DNA of 64,000 bases from contig CAJTHM010000025.1 of the NCBI GenBank assembly GCA_910576125.1, positions 17,090-81,089 on the forward strand. The letters are read 5' to 3'. The DNA comes from Lachnospiraceae bacterium (GTDB taxonomy: Bacteria; Bacillota; Clostridia; Lachnospirales; Lachnospiraceae). Position numbers and translations under genes: made by a program. This document shows, piece after piece, positions 34,518 through 42,694 of this stretch (position 1 is the stretch's first letter; each line of letters opens with the position of its first letter). The notes under the pieces were generated by a model. The model did not search any database and was not told the DNA's origin. It worked only from the letters and a program-made list of their open reading frames with translations.

Positions 34518-34710
34518 TTTCCTTCTCCTTTATTTTCATCTTCCGCAGCCGCATCATTTCCCTCAATTCAGGTTCTCCCTTTATCTCTCTCGCAGCCACA
34601 GATATATGAACAGGACGGTTCTTGGCAGATTCTTCAATCGCATTAACAAACATCTCCACCTGTTCCTTGCCGGAAATGACAAAATTCTTTGTGATACTTG
34701 AAGTTGCCAT
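34504..34710 (-). CDS. Probable antitoxin partner of the GNAT protein
   Basis: 68 residues from ATG 34710, which follows GGAGGT at ideal spacing; the frame is open further upstream but lacks a site. It begins MATSSITKNFVISGKEQVEM, possibly a beta-strand/helix DNA-binding start, and ends in a basic Arg/Lys helix (REMMRLRKMKIKEK). It overlaps the GNAT gene by 14 bases. The size, order and coupling match type II antitoxins. Confidence 0.6.
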   Translation of the reverse strand: MATSSITKNFVISGKEQVEMFVNAIEESAKNRPVHISVAAREIKGEPELREMMRLRKMKIKEKENARK

Positions 34711-34839
34711 GATATACACCTCCTTTGTTAGTATGGTTCTTCCGCTATAATTCATACTTTTCTATCTCTATTTTATTATCTTATATCGGTTAATGCAACA
34801 AAACATTTTATGAATTTTTTATAACTTATTTTCCGCTTG

Positions 34840-35094
34840 CTATCCCGCCAAAACAGAGTTAAGATACGACACCACAGAGAGGAGGGATTGGAGCATGTCA
34901 AGGAGCGTCTCGTAGCGCCCCTGCTCTTTTTTCAGCTTTTCCTCTATGATGGATTTATCCCGCAGCACTTCCGTCTGCCCTACCCCTGCCGCACCGAGGC
35001 CGAGGATTGCCGCTGCTTCCCGGAGCGTCCCCTCCGGGACATCGAAAACGGCGTGGAGGACCTTCTGCGCATCGTGTGTATCTGTCCGAGCCAC
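34840..35094 (-). pseudogene. C-terminal fragment of an unknown protein
   Basis: 84 residues, GTG start only. The second half is a helical, possibly coiled-coil stretch (IIEEKLKKEQGRYETLLDML). I do not recognise it. The overlapping minus-strand sequence upstream (35095-35350) shows another broken frame with GLGVTQRGKMGLSFETPQLG. Together they look like fused debris of a mobile element. Confidence 0.3.
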
Positions 35095-35403
35095 TCCACA
35101 TAGGGAGCGCAGCCCCTCGTGACATAGCGGAACCGGGGATCAATCCTTTCATTCCGCAGTTTGCCCGTGGAGGCATAGGCTTTGGGGTGCTGCACCTGCG
35201 CACGGATGCCAAGCTGGGGCGTTTCAAAGGACAGCCCCATTTTGCCCCTCTGCGTCACTCCAAGGCCGCAGAAATTATTCTGCGGAAGAGTGACCGCAGA
35301 GCCTTCCCCGATGATGTGCGTATCTACGATATGCCCCACCGCCACAAGGCTGAAAATAATGACCTTCTTGAAGATGCTCATCCATCTTCTTATAGATGCT
35401 GTA

Positions 35404-35594
35404 TGTCTCCCCGCCGTGCAGAACACGTTCTTATGCTTGCTAGTCTCGATATAGATGATATCGTCCACCCGCAGGCGCACGTTCCCCTCCACGAAGCCGA
35501 ACTCCACCACACGCTCCTCACGCAGAATGTCCTCCACGCACTCCGACAGCGTCTGTTCCAGGTCATCCTTTAACAAGAAACGGCTGGCTTTCAC
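35404..35594 (-). pseudogene. LytTR-type response regulator remnant
   Basis: Residues SRFLLKDDLEQTLSECVEDI and FVEGNVRLRVDDIIYIETSK correspond to the start of the LytTR DNA-binding domain in AgrA-like regulators. It has only a GTG start, and the receiver domain is missing. The sequence leaves frame after KHKNVFCTAGR; the expected TYSIYKKMDEHL continues in another frame. It is thus truncated at both ends. Confidence 0.55.
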
Positions 35595-35606
35595 CTTAAT
35601 AGACAG

Positions 35607-35640
35607 ACCGCCGCATATGGCGGTTTGCCATAGCGGCGGT
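35607..35640. terminator. GC-rich hairpin, related to the one at 22.7 kb
   Basis: ACCGCCGC (35607-35614) pairs with GCGGCGGT (35633-35640). The sequence AGACCGCCGCATATG..GCCATAGCGGCGGT is nearly the same as at 22691-22728. Confidence 0.55.
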
Positions 35641-35716
35641 TAGCTTTTGTGTATTTCTTTAGTTTGCTTACATCAAAGCAAATTTCTCATTACGGAAATG
35701 TAAGCATCCGAAATGA

Positions 35717-36472
35717 TCAGTTTTCCTCAGTAGCATAATCAGCGGAAGCTGTGGGCTTATTTGCCTGCAGCAGTAATTGTGCATCACTTTCTGAAATGGT
35801 TTCTATTTCTGTGATGTTATGGTTTCCGTCTCGGCTGACAGAAAGACATATTCCCTTTTCATCCGTGTAATAAACAATAGCCCTTTCGCTATCAATCAGT
35901 ATCTTAATCTCATTACCGCCATAAAACCAGCGGCCATACTCGCCGTCAAAGGATACACCATACTCTTCATACTCCTTTAACGACTCTCCGTTGCTCTTCC
36001 CTGTTTCGGCTGCCATTGCTGCATTTGGTTCCGTACTGATAGACATATCCTTAAAATGCTCCTGCTTCTGCGTATGACGGTCATATACTTCCTGAGAGCA
36101 TTCTTCGATACCGACAAGGTTATTGTCTGCGTCACGCTTCGCTTCAATATCCACCGTCCCCGTAAAGAAATTCGTAAAGCTCGCCCCTGCTGCCGAATCA
36201 TTGAAGAAACGCACGATGTTCCCATTGTAGGTATAGCAACCCGTCTTTTCATCATAGGACAGCCCATATGCTTCATATACAGACCAGTCCACGCTGCCGG
36301 GAATTTCCGCCGCAGACGAATCCTCTACCATTCCAGTGTCATATGCAGGTATTGCAGACAGCAAAGTTCCATTCTGAACGCTTGCGGCTGCATTTCCCGC
36401 ACAGCCCGTAAGCATACATATACTAATCAGGACAGATGCGGATAAAATCCTTTTTATCATTTTTAATTTCAT
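35717..36472 (-). CDS. Lipoprotein with two internal repeats
   Basis: 251 residues with a lipoprotein signal ending LTGCAG. Two similar ~60-residue units occur: YEAYGLSYDEKTGCYTYNG then IVRFFND, and YEEYGVSFDGEYGRWFYGG then IKILIDSE. Each ends in a beta-rich strand pair. No known domain was recognised. GAGGAG precedes ATG 36472 by 8 bases. It lies 113 bases downstream of the two-component genes on the same strand and is probably their target or an accessory sensor on the outer face of the membrane. Confidence 0.7.
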   Translation of the reverse strand: MKLKMIKRILSASVLISICMLTGCAGNAAASVQNGTLLSAIPAYDTGMVEDSSAAEIPGSVDWSVYEAYGLSYDEKTGCYTYNGNIVRFFNDSAAGASFTNFFTGTVDIEAKRDADNNLVGIEECSQEVYDRHTQKQEHFKDMSISTEPNAAMAAETGKSNGESLKEYEEYGVSFDGEYGRWFYGGNEIKILIDSERAIVYYTDEKGICLSVSRDGNHNITEIETISESDAQLLLQANKPTASADYATEEN

Positions 36473-36585
36473 TTGAAGTTCTCCTCTCTTTTTGATAGTT
36501 CTATCTTATCAAAAGTATTTGGAGTTTCCTTGTGGACTTTATGTGTTTTGTGTGAAGTTTCCCACAAAAGAAGGCGGCAGGCAAA

Positions 36586-38043
36586 TCATATGCCGCCACC
36601 CAGTTTCTGATGATTATATAAAAATTCAATGTTAAAACATACGCCTTGTTGGGTATTCCTTATCTGATAGTCCGCTCCATGCTGCTCCAGAATCATCTTT
36701 ACAATATAAAGTCCCAATCCGCTGCCACCCGTTTGTCGGCTGCGTGACCGTTCCACCCGGTAGAAAGCGTCAAAGAGTTTTGGTATGTCATCTTCCGGCA
36801 AATGAACCCCCATGTTCTCTATGGAAAATTGTATCCTCCCGCTCCTGGAATGAGCCGTAACAAAAATATCACTGCCTTCCGGCGAATAATGGATTGCATT
36901 GGAAACAAGGTTATTTACCACTTTCCCCAAGAGTGCTTTGTCTCCCCGGAGCATCAGCCCATTCTGTATATCCTCATGCCATTCCTGCCCCTTGCCTACA
37001 ATCATATCTTCAAATAGTCCATACTCACTTTTTATCATGTCTGAAAAATCAAATATTTCCTCCTGCAAGGCAGTTTCTGATGATTTGATGCGGGAAACAG
37101 TCAGGATTTCCTGCACCATCCCTCCCATTGCTTTTACCACTTCAAGAGAACGAGCAAGATATTTATCACGTTCTTTGTATTTCCCCACATTCAGCAGCAT
37201 CCCTTCAAGTTGCCCCTTAATGACTGTGATTGGTGTTTTCAGTTCATGGGATACTGCCGAAAAGAAATCAAGCTGTGCCTGTTCCAACATACGCTCCCGC
37301 TCAATGTCCGCTTCCAACCGGCTGTTTGCCGCCTGCAGTTCACTGAGCGCCGAAGACAATTTCCGGGCCATTTCATTCAGGCTGTGCGCCAGTATCCCTA
37401 ATTCGTCGGAGCGGCTTTCCGTACAATCCCATGAAAAGTCAAGGTCGGACATTTTTTCTGACACCCTGCTGATCTCTATGACAGGCTTTGTGACATACCT
37501 AGAATAAAGTGCTGCACCTATGGCTGAAATGAATATCACCATGACCAACAGAGGCGGGACTATATTGCCGATGGTATCCATCAGCCGATTTACCGGCTCT
37601 GCGTCTCCGGCAACAGACAGGGTATAGACCATCCCGGAATCACTGAAACGAAACAGGTAGCTGTGCGTTACCCCATACGCAGAAGGCGCCCCTTCAAAAA
37701 CAATGCCGTCACGAACCGCACCCGGGAAATCCGTGTTATGCTGTGAGGGCAATGCAATCTCCCTTCCGCCCTCATCATACAACTGGAGCAGCACATCATT
37801 GTTCAGCAGAAATTCGTCAAACAGAATCCCACTTTCCTCTCCCGCAGTAAACTCCAGTTCTGAAATGAATGCATTCACTTCCTTATCCAGTGCTGCATCC
37901 AGATCTGTGCTGTATGATTCTGGAACCAGCCATGCGATAAAGCAGTAGGTGGCCAGGCAGCTTATCACCATCAGCAGGCAGGTTACGGCAAATATTTTAA
38001 TAAACAGGCTTTTCTTTCCCCTCTTTTTCAATTTTATATCCAA
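36586..38043 (-). CDS. Sensor histidine kinase with HAMP domain
   Basis: 485 residues. Helix 1 (~15-37), an extracellular domain of about 120 residues, helix 2 (~160-180), HAMP (~180-235), HisKA with phospho-acceptor His ~266 in FFSAVSHELKTPI, and HATPase with NLVSNAIHYSP and GGSGLGLYIVKMIL. The frame starts with TTG at 38043 and overlaps the regulator by 47 bases; another TTG 12 bases on is also possible. No ATG exists near. It pairs with the upstream regulator. Confidence 0.9.
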   Translation of the reverse strand: MDIKLKKRGKKSLFIKIFAVTCLLMVISCLATYCFIAWLVPESYSTDLDAALDKEVNAFISELEFTAGEESGILFDEFLLNNDVLLQLYDEGGREIALPSQHNTDFPGAVRDGIVFEGAPSAYGVTHSYLFRFSDSGMVYTLSVAGDAEPVNRLMDTIGNIVPPLLVMVIFISAIGAALYSRYVTKPVIEISRVSEKMSDLDFSWDCTESRSDELGILAHSLNEMARKLSSALSELQAANSRLEADIERERMLEQAQLDFFSAVSHELKTPITVIKGQLEGMLLNVGKYKERDKYLARSLEVVKAMGGMVQEILTVSRIKSSETALQEEIFDFSDMIKSEYGLFEDMIVGKGQEWHEDIQNGLMLRGDKALLGKVVNNLVSNAIHYSPEGSDIFVTAHSRSGRIQFSIENMGVHLPEDDIPKLFDAFYRVERSRSRQTGGSGLGLYIVKMILEQHGADYQIRNTQQGVCFNIEFLYNHQKLGGGI

Positions 38044-38686
38044 CTCCCCGGATTGTCTCTATGTAGTCAATGTCCAGCTTTTTACGGAGATTTTTGATAT
38101 GCGTGTCAACCACCCTCTCATCCCCGTAAAAATCGTACTTCCACAGTTTGTTCAGGAAATGCTGCCGTGAAAGCACCTTCCCCTGATTCAACAGCAGCTC
38201 TTTCAATACCTCAAATTCCCTTTGTGTCAGGTCATATTCCACATCCCCGGCGTAAATCCGGTAACCATCCATATCCAAAGTAAGCCCTTTGTAATGGAGC
38301 AATGCACTTTCGCCATCCTCCCGGTTTCCGGTCCGCCGCAGGACAGCCGCTATTTTTCGCAGCAGCACCGGCATGGAAAAGGGTTTTGTTACATAGTCGT
38401 CGGCCTGCAGGTCCAGCCCTTTAATCTGGTCTCCTTCACTGCCCAGGGCCGTCAGCATAATAATGGGAACCTGTGACTGTTTCCGGATCAGTTCGCAGAC
38501 AGTGAACCCATCTATTTTAGGCAGCAGGATGTCCAGCAGAATCAGGTCATAAAGATTCTTCGCAAACATATCCACAGCTGCCACGCCATCACCTGCAATA
38601 TCGGCCTTATATCCTGCCTCCTGCAAAAATTCCTGCAGAAGTTCCTGAATATCCATATCATCTTCAACAATTAAAATCCTCTGCAT
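37997..38686 (-). CDS. OmpR/PhoB-family response regulator
   Basis: 229 residues; ATG 38686 follows GGAGGTG. Receiver domain with ILIVEDDMD, Asp in LILLDILLPK, and the Lys of VTKPF. The winged helix ends ETIRGVGYKIEKEGKEK. First gene of a regulator/kinase/lipoprotein operon. Upstream sequence (38690-38750) is AT-rich but no clear operator was found. Confidence 0.9.
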   Translation of the reverse strand: MQRILIVEDDMDIQELLQEFLQEAGYKADIAGDGVAAVDMFAKNLYDLILLDILLPKIDGFTVCELIRKQSQVPIIMLTALGSEGDQIKGLDLQADDYVTKPFSMPVLLRKIAAVLRRTGNREDGESALLHYKGLTLDMDGYRIYAGDVEYDLTQREFEVLKELLLNQGKVLSRQHFLNKLWKYDFYGDERVVDTHIKNLRKKLDIDYIETIRGVGYKIEKEGKEKPVY

Positions 38687-38753
38687 GGTATCACCTCCAC
38701 ACTCTTTAACCATCATACCATACTTTTTTGTAGTTTGTGTGTAGTTTGCCTAA

Positions 38754-38804
38754 GTTATATAAAACCATCGCCTCTGTCATTCCATTTCCTTGAACGTGCC
38801 GGCC
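38754..38804. repeat. 51-bp repeated segment, copy 2
   Basis: Matches 25504-25554 at about 46 of 51 positions. Here it includes the last codons and the stop of the oxidoreductase relic (..GTFKEME); in copy 1 the corresponding frame also ends ..TFREME. Confidence 0.6.
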
Positions 38805-39148
38805 ATGACCTCCACGCCGCTCTCCTTTGCTTTCCCCGCAAGGCACCCGTCAAAATGACTGCGCCATACATTCAGCCCCTCCTGCTCGAAGCGGTATTCT
38901 TTCCCTGTATCATTTGTGAATATCATGCCCCTGTTCTCTGTCGGGGTACACATGGCAGATTCCGGCACATCCTCCCCGAAATAACTTTTCACAAGTTCCA
39001 TTGATTTCTTTATCAGAACGCCCGAACAGGACTTATACCTTGGCATTTTGAACTTCTCCACCAAGAGAACCTTATAGTCTTTTTCCGCTAAAGCCTAGGC
39101 AACCGTGCATCCCGCAGGCCCCGCTCCGACCACTATCACATCATACAT
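38777..39148 (-). pseudogene. FAD-dependent oxidoreductase remnant (nonsense codon, truncated)
   Basis: From ATG 39148 the sequence reads MYDVIVVGAGPAGCTVA, a perfect dinucleotide-binding start. An in-frame TAG (39096-39098) follows, then ALAEKDYKVLLVEKFKMPRY and KSCSGV, as in geranylgeranyl-reductase-like flavoproteins. It ends after about 122 codons, where members have 350-400. It is therefore dead by both a stop and a 3' deletion. Confidence 0.7.
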
Positions 39149-39593
39149 CCGTATATCATCCTCTCTGCTGTTTTCTATTACTTCGGCAGAAAGCCGTTCC
39201 TGCTAAAGCAAAAGCATCCTCTGAATTATACCATAAAAATTTTCTGTTTTTCACCCGCTGGCACTAAACGACTATTTTTCGGGAATGGAAAGCAGGGGCC
39301 ATTGGATGAGTATATCCGCTGCCGCTTCATCAATGTACATACGCTGTCCTCTTGCCACTTGTGCATTTAAGACTTTACGGAAATATCATACTGAAAGATG
39401 GCGACCGCGAAATGCTGATGCTTTTAACTCACAAGTGAAATTTATAGTAGGATTTTTTAAGTGTCAGTACCATTCAGCTTCTTCCGTCACCCAGAATCTA
39501 ATCCTCGCCCCTGTTCAATTCTTTTTTCGTTAAGCGCTTTTCAAAGCAACAGCTTTATCTCAATTTTGGCGCTATCGCCTTTTTTATTGTTCT
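39149..39593. other. Region without recognised gene
   Basis: A plus-strand frame at 39285-39533 includes CAFKTLRKYHTERWRPRNAD but has no start signal or clear family. No transposon ends were found. It separates the oxidoreductase relic from the amidase operon, facing the amidase's 3' end. Confidence 0.25.
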
Positions 39594-40403
39594 TCACAGA
39601 TTCTCTGCTCTCTTTATTTCATTGGAAATTCCTTCTGCAATTCTCTGTGCCAAACTTTCCTGATAATCGTCATCCAACAGCTTTTGACTCTCAGAATAAT
39701 TTGAGAGGAATCCCATTTCTACCAAGACAGCGGGCATTTGCGTGTTTCGCAAAACATAATAGCCCTCTGTTTTCGCGTGCCTCGTTTCAATATCCTCGCT
39801 TAGCGAAACTGCGTCGATGATACTTTCTGCATATCTTTTACTTTCTGTCGCACTTGAATTGTCGTAATAACATTCCAAGCCTGCTATCCGGGCATCTTCC
39901 TCATAGTAATTGCAATGAAGACTGATAAAGAAATCCGCATTGGAGTCATTTGCAACAGAAGTACGATCTGCAAGGCTTATATTTTCATCGGAGCTTCTGG
40001 TCAGAATAACTTCTATATTGTCATTCTCCAGAATAGCTTTCAGCTTCCATGCAACCGAAAGGTTAATATCCTTTTCTACTGCCTTGCCGCTGACAGTACC
40101 TCCGTCAATTCCTCCATGCCCTGCATCCACGACAACACAAAACCCCGGGGCGTTATTCTCTGTTGAAGCAACAGGGGCAGCATCGTTGCCTGCGTTTCTA
40201 TCTGTGTATATATCCGTGTATTTATTTACCTTTTCATCTTCCTTTGTAAATCTCTCGTATATGTAAAGACATCCGCAAACCATAAGTATCATCATTATAA
40301 TCGGTATCAGTATGACGATCGCCCTCAGCAGATACGCAATCATAAGCCGCTTAATCTTTCTCTTCCTGAGTCTTTTCCTCTTTCCGTATTGTTTCCTGTT
40401 CAT
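39594..40403 (-). CDS. Membrane-anchored N-acetylmuramoyl-L-alanine amidase (Amidase_3)
   Basis: 269 residues: a basic cytoplasmic start, a membrane anchor (~22-47), a short linker, then an Amidase_3 domain. Zinc ligands are His in VVVDAGHGGIDGG, Glu in EKDINL and His in FISLHCNYY; the catalytic Glu is in VLVEMGFLSN. It cleaves the bond between muramic acid and the peptide stem. AGGA lies upstream of ATG 40403. It is the last gene of the six-gene operon, 48 bases after the permease/lipoprotein fusion, which ties transport to wall remodelling. Confidence 0.85.
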   Translation of the reverse strand: MNRKQYGKRKRLRKRKIKRLMIAYLLRAIVILIPIIMMILMVCGCLYIYERFTKEDEKVNKYTDIYTDRNAGNDAAPVASTENNAPGFCVVVDAGHGGIDGGTVSGKAVEKDINLSVAWKLKAILENDNIEVILTRSSDENISLADRTSVANDSNADFFISLHCNYYEEDARIAGLECYYDNSSATESKRYAESIIDAVSLSEDIETRHAKTEGYYVLRNTQMPAVLVEMGFLSNYSESQKLLDDDYQESLAQRIAEGISNEIKRAENL

Positions 40404-40451
40404 TGCCGCATTTGTTCCTCAATCTGGAATAAGTCAATACCCCCGCGGGAA

Positions 40452-42461
40452 TCAATGGCTTTTTGGTAAAACGATTTCCTCACCGCTTTCTTTTGATAAC
40501 ACATAAATATTTCCTGTATCACAGGTAACAGACATTGCAGGTATATGACTGATCAATTTCTTGTTATTCCCGTCCTTGCCGCAGGAATACAAGCCTCCGC
40601 CGTCCGTCCTGGAGACATAATAGATTGACTGCTCATCCATGCAGAAATCATATGCAACTATATTTTCATAAGTGTAAGTTTCATTATCGGAAACGTCATA
40701 TCTTGTCAAAACCCCCTGTTCATTTTTGTAAAAGATGCTTTCCCCGTCGAATGAAATATTTCCGTTTACAGGAATGTCCAGCTTTACAGTTTTTCCGGTA
40801 TACCGGTTTACTTTTGTTACGCCATCGTTGCCAATGAAAAACAGATTGTCGTCATTCAGGAAAAAAGCCTGGTGAAAATCCAGGAACTTCCATTTATCCC
40901 CCGTTTCATAGTCAATGCCCAAAAGAGAACGCCCGGAATTCGTCATCTGCTCAAAGATTGTTTTTTCCTCAAAGGTATCCAGATTCAGCTCTACAACCGA
41001 CACTTTCGTTATATTGCTGTTATAGTTTCCCACCCGGTTGACATAGCTTTCCATAACCGATGTGGTGTAATACAGATATGGCGGACACACATAAAACGCA
41101 CATATTTTTTCGTCATCAGAAAATACCCCAAACATAGGGGAACGTGCTAAAGGATATGTTTCTCCCATGGAAGTATTTTTGAGAAAATACTCAAAATTCT
41201 CTTCATCCCGTATGATTTCATAACCCATACAGTCATAGGCTGCCGATGAATTATAGACAACGCTTCCCGTTTTTCCACGGCCTGAACATCCCGTCACTGC
41301 CAATGCCAGGCCAAACATGACAACGAAAGCCGCCCCACGCTTCTTCTGCCCTGATTTCATCAGCCAACTGTTAGAATTGCGCCGTAAAATCCAGACAACG
41401 GCCAAAGCACACAAAAGCACGGATACAGAGAGCAGGGGCAATAGCGTAACCGTGCCAACCTCCGCAAAAATAATTTTCTCATCACCCGTCAGGGCATCGC
41501 TCATAACAATATCCCCTGCAAAAAAGTCTGTTCCAAGCAGAAACGGCAGAGGCAGAGGCAGACGGTAAATGCTGGTCTTCGATAAGCCTATATAGGGAAT
41601 CATCACGGACACCGCACCAGCCAACAGGGTGACCGCATACTTTTTTGCCAAAACGGAAATGAGCATCAGGAGTATGGCAAGAAACATACCGCCAAACATC
41701 CGGAGCAGCCCTATGGATACATATCCCTCCAGCAGGGACATCCCCTTGCTGCTGCCTGCAAAGTAACGAATGCTCTGAATCGGATAATCCCCATCCGGCA
41801 GTCCGTATTTGAACCTGTAAAATCCGTATTCCATAAGCGAAATGCAAAGCGACAGGAAAAGGACAACCGTGGTAATAATGAGCAGCTTATACAGAGCGCT
41901 TTTTCGCCCCTCCCTTGCGGTCAGGATCAGGGTGTCCATCTGGCAGCTGTACTCAGAACAGAAAACAGGCGTAACGATCAGCAAAATGCCAAGGAAGAGA
42001 ATGAAATTAAGCGTACCCTTGCCAAGAAGCCCCATCCATCCGTTTGTCTGGAGAAAACAGCGGTTCCCCGGGTTTTCGCAGATATAGAGATACTGCCGAT
42101 AGATAACCTCAAATCCATTTTGACGCTCCAGAACCTTCTCTATTTCCCGGCTCTCCTTTTTATATTCACTTTCACCGATCTTCCCGTCATAGTAGTTCTC
42201 CAAAAGGCTGTTCTGCCTCTCCTTCGCTTCCGCAATCCTCTCCGCCTCCTGCTCCAGATAAAGGGAAGATTCCTCGGTGCAGTATCCGTTTACCTTTTCC
42301 AGATACCATTCATATTCCTTTTTATACTGCTCCATCGCTATGTCTGCGGGGTTGTCGGACAAGGCAAGCCAGACCGTGCCAAGGAGCAGGACAAGGGCAA
42401 TATAGAACAGCCCCCTTTGCCAGAGCATAATCTTTTTTACTTCATACATAAATCCAGACAT
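40452..42461 (-). CDS. ABC-2 type permease fused in frame to a lipoprotein domain
   Basis: 669 residues. Residues ~1-365 form an ABC-2-type permease: an N-terminal helix, a ~110-residue outside loop, then several helices. At residue 368 begins MKSGQKKRGAAFVVMFGLA then LAVTGC, a complete lipoprotein signal peptide with lipobox Cys ~392. A ~275-residue extracellular beta-propeller-like domain follows, with repeats such as NDDNLFFIGNDGVTKVNRY and SIYYVSRTDGGGLYS. No ribosome-binding site precedes the internal Met, so the two are one polypeptide. ATG 42461 has AGGAGG upstream; the frame continues further upstream, but only through repeat copy B. The second permease of the operon. Confidence 0.75.
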   Translation of the reverse strand: MSGFMYEVKKIMLWQRGLFYIALVLLLGTVWLALSDNPADIAMEQYKKEYEWYLEKVNGYCTEESSLYLEQEAERIAEAKERQNSLLENYYDGKIGESEYKKESREIEKVLERQNGFEVIYRQYLYICENPGNRCFLQTNGWMGLLGKGTLNFILFLGILLIVTPVFCSEYSCQMDTLILTAREGRKSALYKLLIITTVVLFLSLCISLMEYGFYRFKYGLPDGDYPIQSIRYFAGSSKGMSLLEGYVSIGLLRMFGGMFLAILLMLISVLAKKYAVTLLAGAVSVMIPYIGLSKTSIYRLPLPLPFLLGTDFFAGDIVMSDALTGDEKIIFAEVGTVTLLPLLSVSVLLCALAVVWILRRNSNSWLMKSGQKKRGAAFVVMFGLALAVTGCSGRGKTGSVVYNSSAAYDCMGYEIIRDEENFEYFLKNTSMGETYPLARSPMFGVFSDDEKICAFYVCPPYLYYTTSVMESYVNRVGNYNSNITKVSVVELNLDTFEEKTIFEQMTNSGRSLLGIDYETGDKWKFLDFHQAFFLNDDNLFFIGNDGVTKVNRYTGKTVKLDIPVNGNISFDGESIFYKNEQGVLTRYDVSDNETYTYENIVAYDFCMDEQSIYYVSRTDGGGLYSCGKDGNNKKLISHIPAMSVTCDTGNIYVLSKESGEEIVLPKSH

Positions 42462-42475
42462 TTTATCCTCCTGTT

Positions 42476-42577
42476 TATACTGCCTAACGATTTCGCTTGC
42501 CGTGAAACCAGACTGCATAACGCTGACTGGTTCAATCGCATGATTACATTAGGCAGTATTCAGCGTTATGCAGTATA
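42476..42577 (-). repeat. Interleaved palindromic element, copy B
   Basis: 102 bp, almost identical to copy A in reverse orientation. It lies between the two permease genes, ending 14 bases before the Shine-Dalgarno/ATG of the second, so it is transcribed within the operon. Confidence 0.85.
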
Positions 42578-42603
42578 AAGTCGCTGCGCGACAGCACTAA
42601 AGG

Positions 42604-42694
42604 GTAAAGTCACTTCGGCGCATATTTAATGAGAGGAACTTTCATTCGAAAGGGCACTCATGAAAGTTCCTCTCGTGCGCCTTCGCGACTTTAC
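42604..42694. repeat. Long palindrome overlapping the permease 3' end
   Basis: Arms GAGAGGAACTTTCAT / ATGAAAGTTCCTCTC (15 bp, perfect) with outer arms GTAAAGTC..GCGCA / TGCGC..GACTTTAC. The first permease's last ~20 codons, ending NESSSH, are read from this palindrome. It may be a small mobile repeat and, in RNA, a strong hairpin between the two permease genes. Confidence 0.7.

Noticed and set aside
39285..39533. Possible transposase fragment
   Set aside because: The frame has a few transposase-like residues but no start, no inverted repeats and no recognisable catalytic motif.
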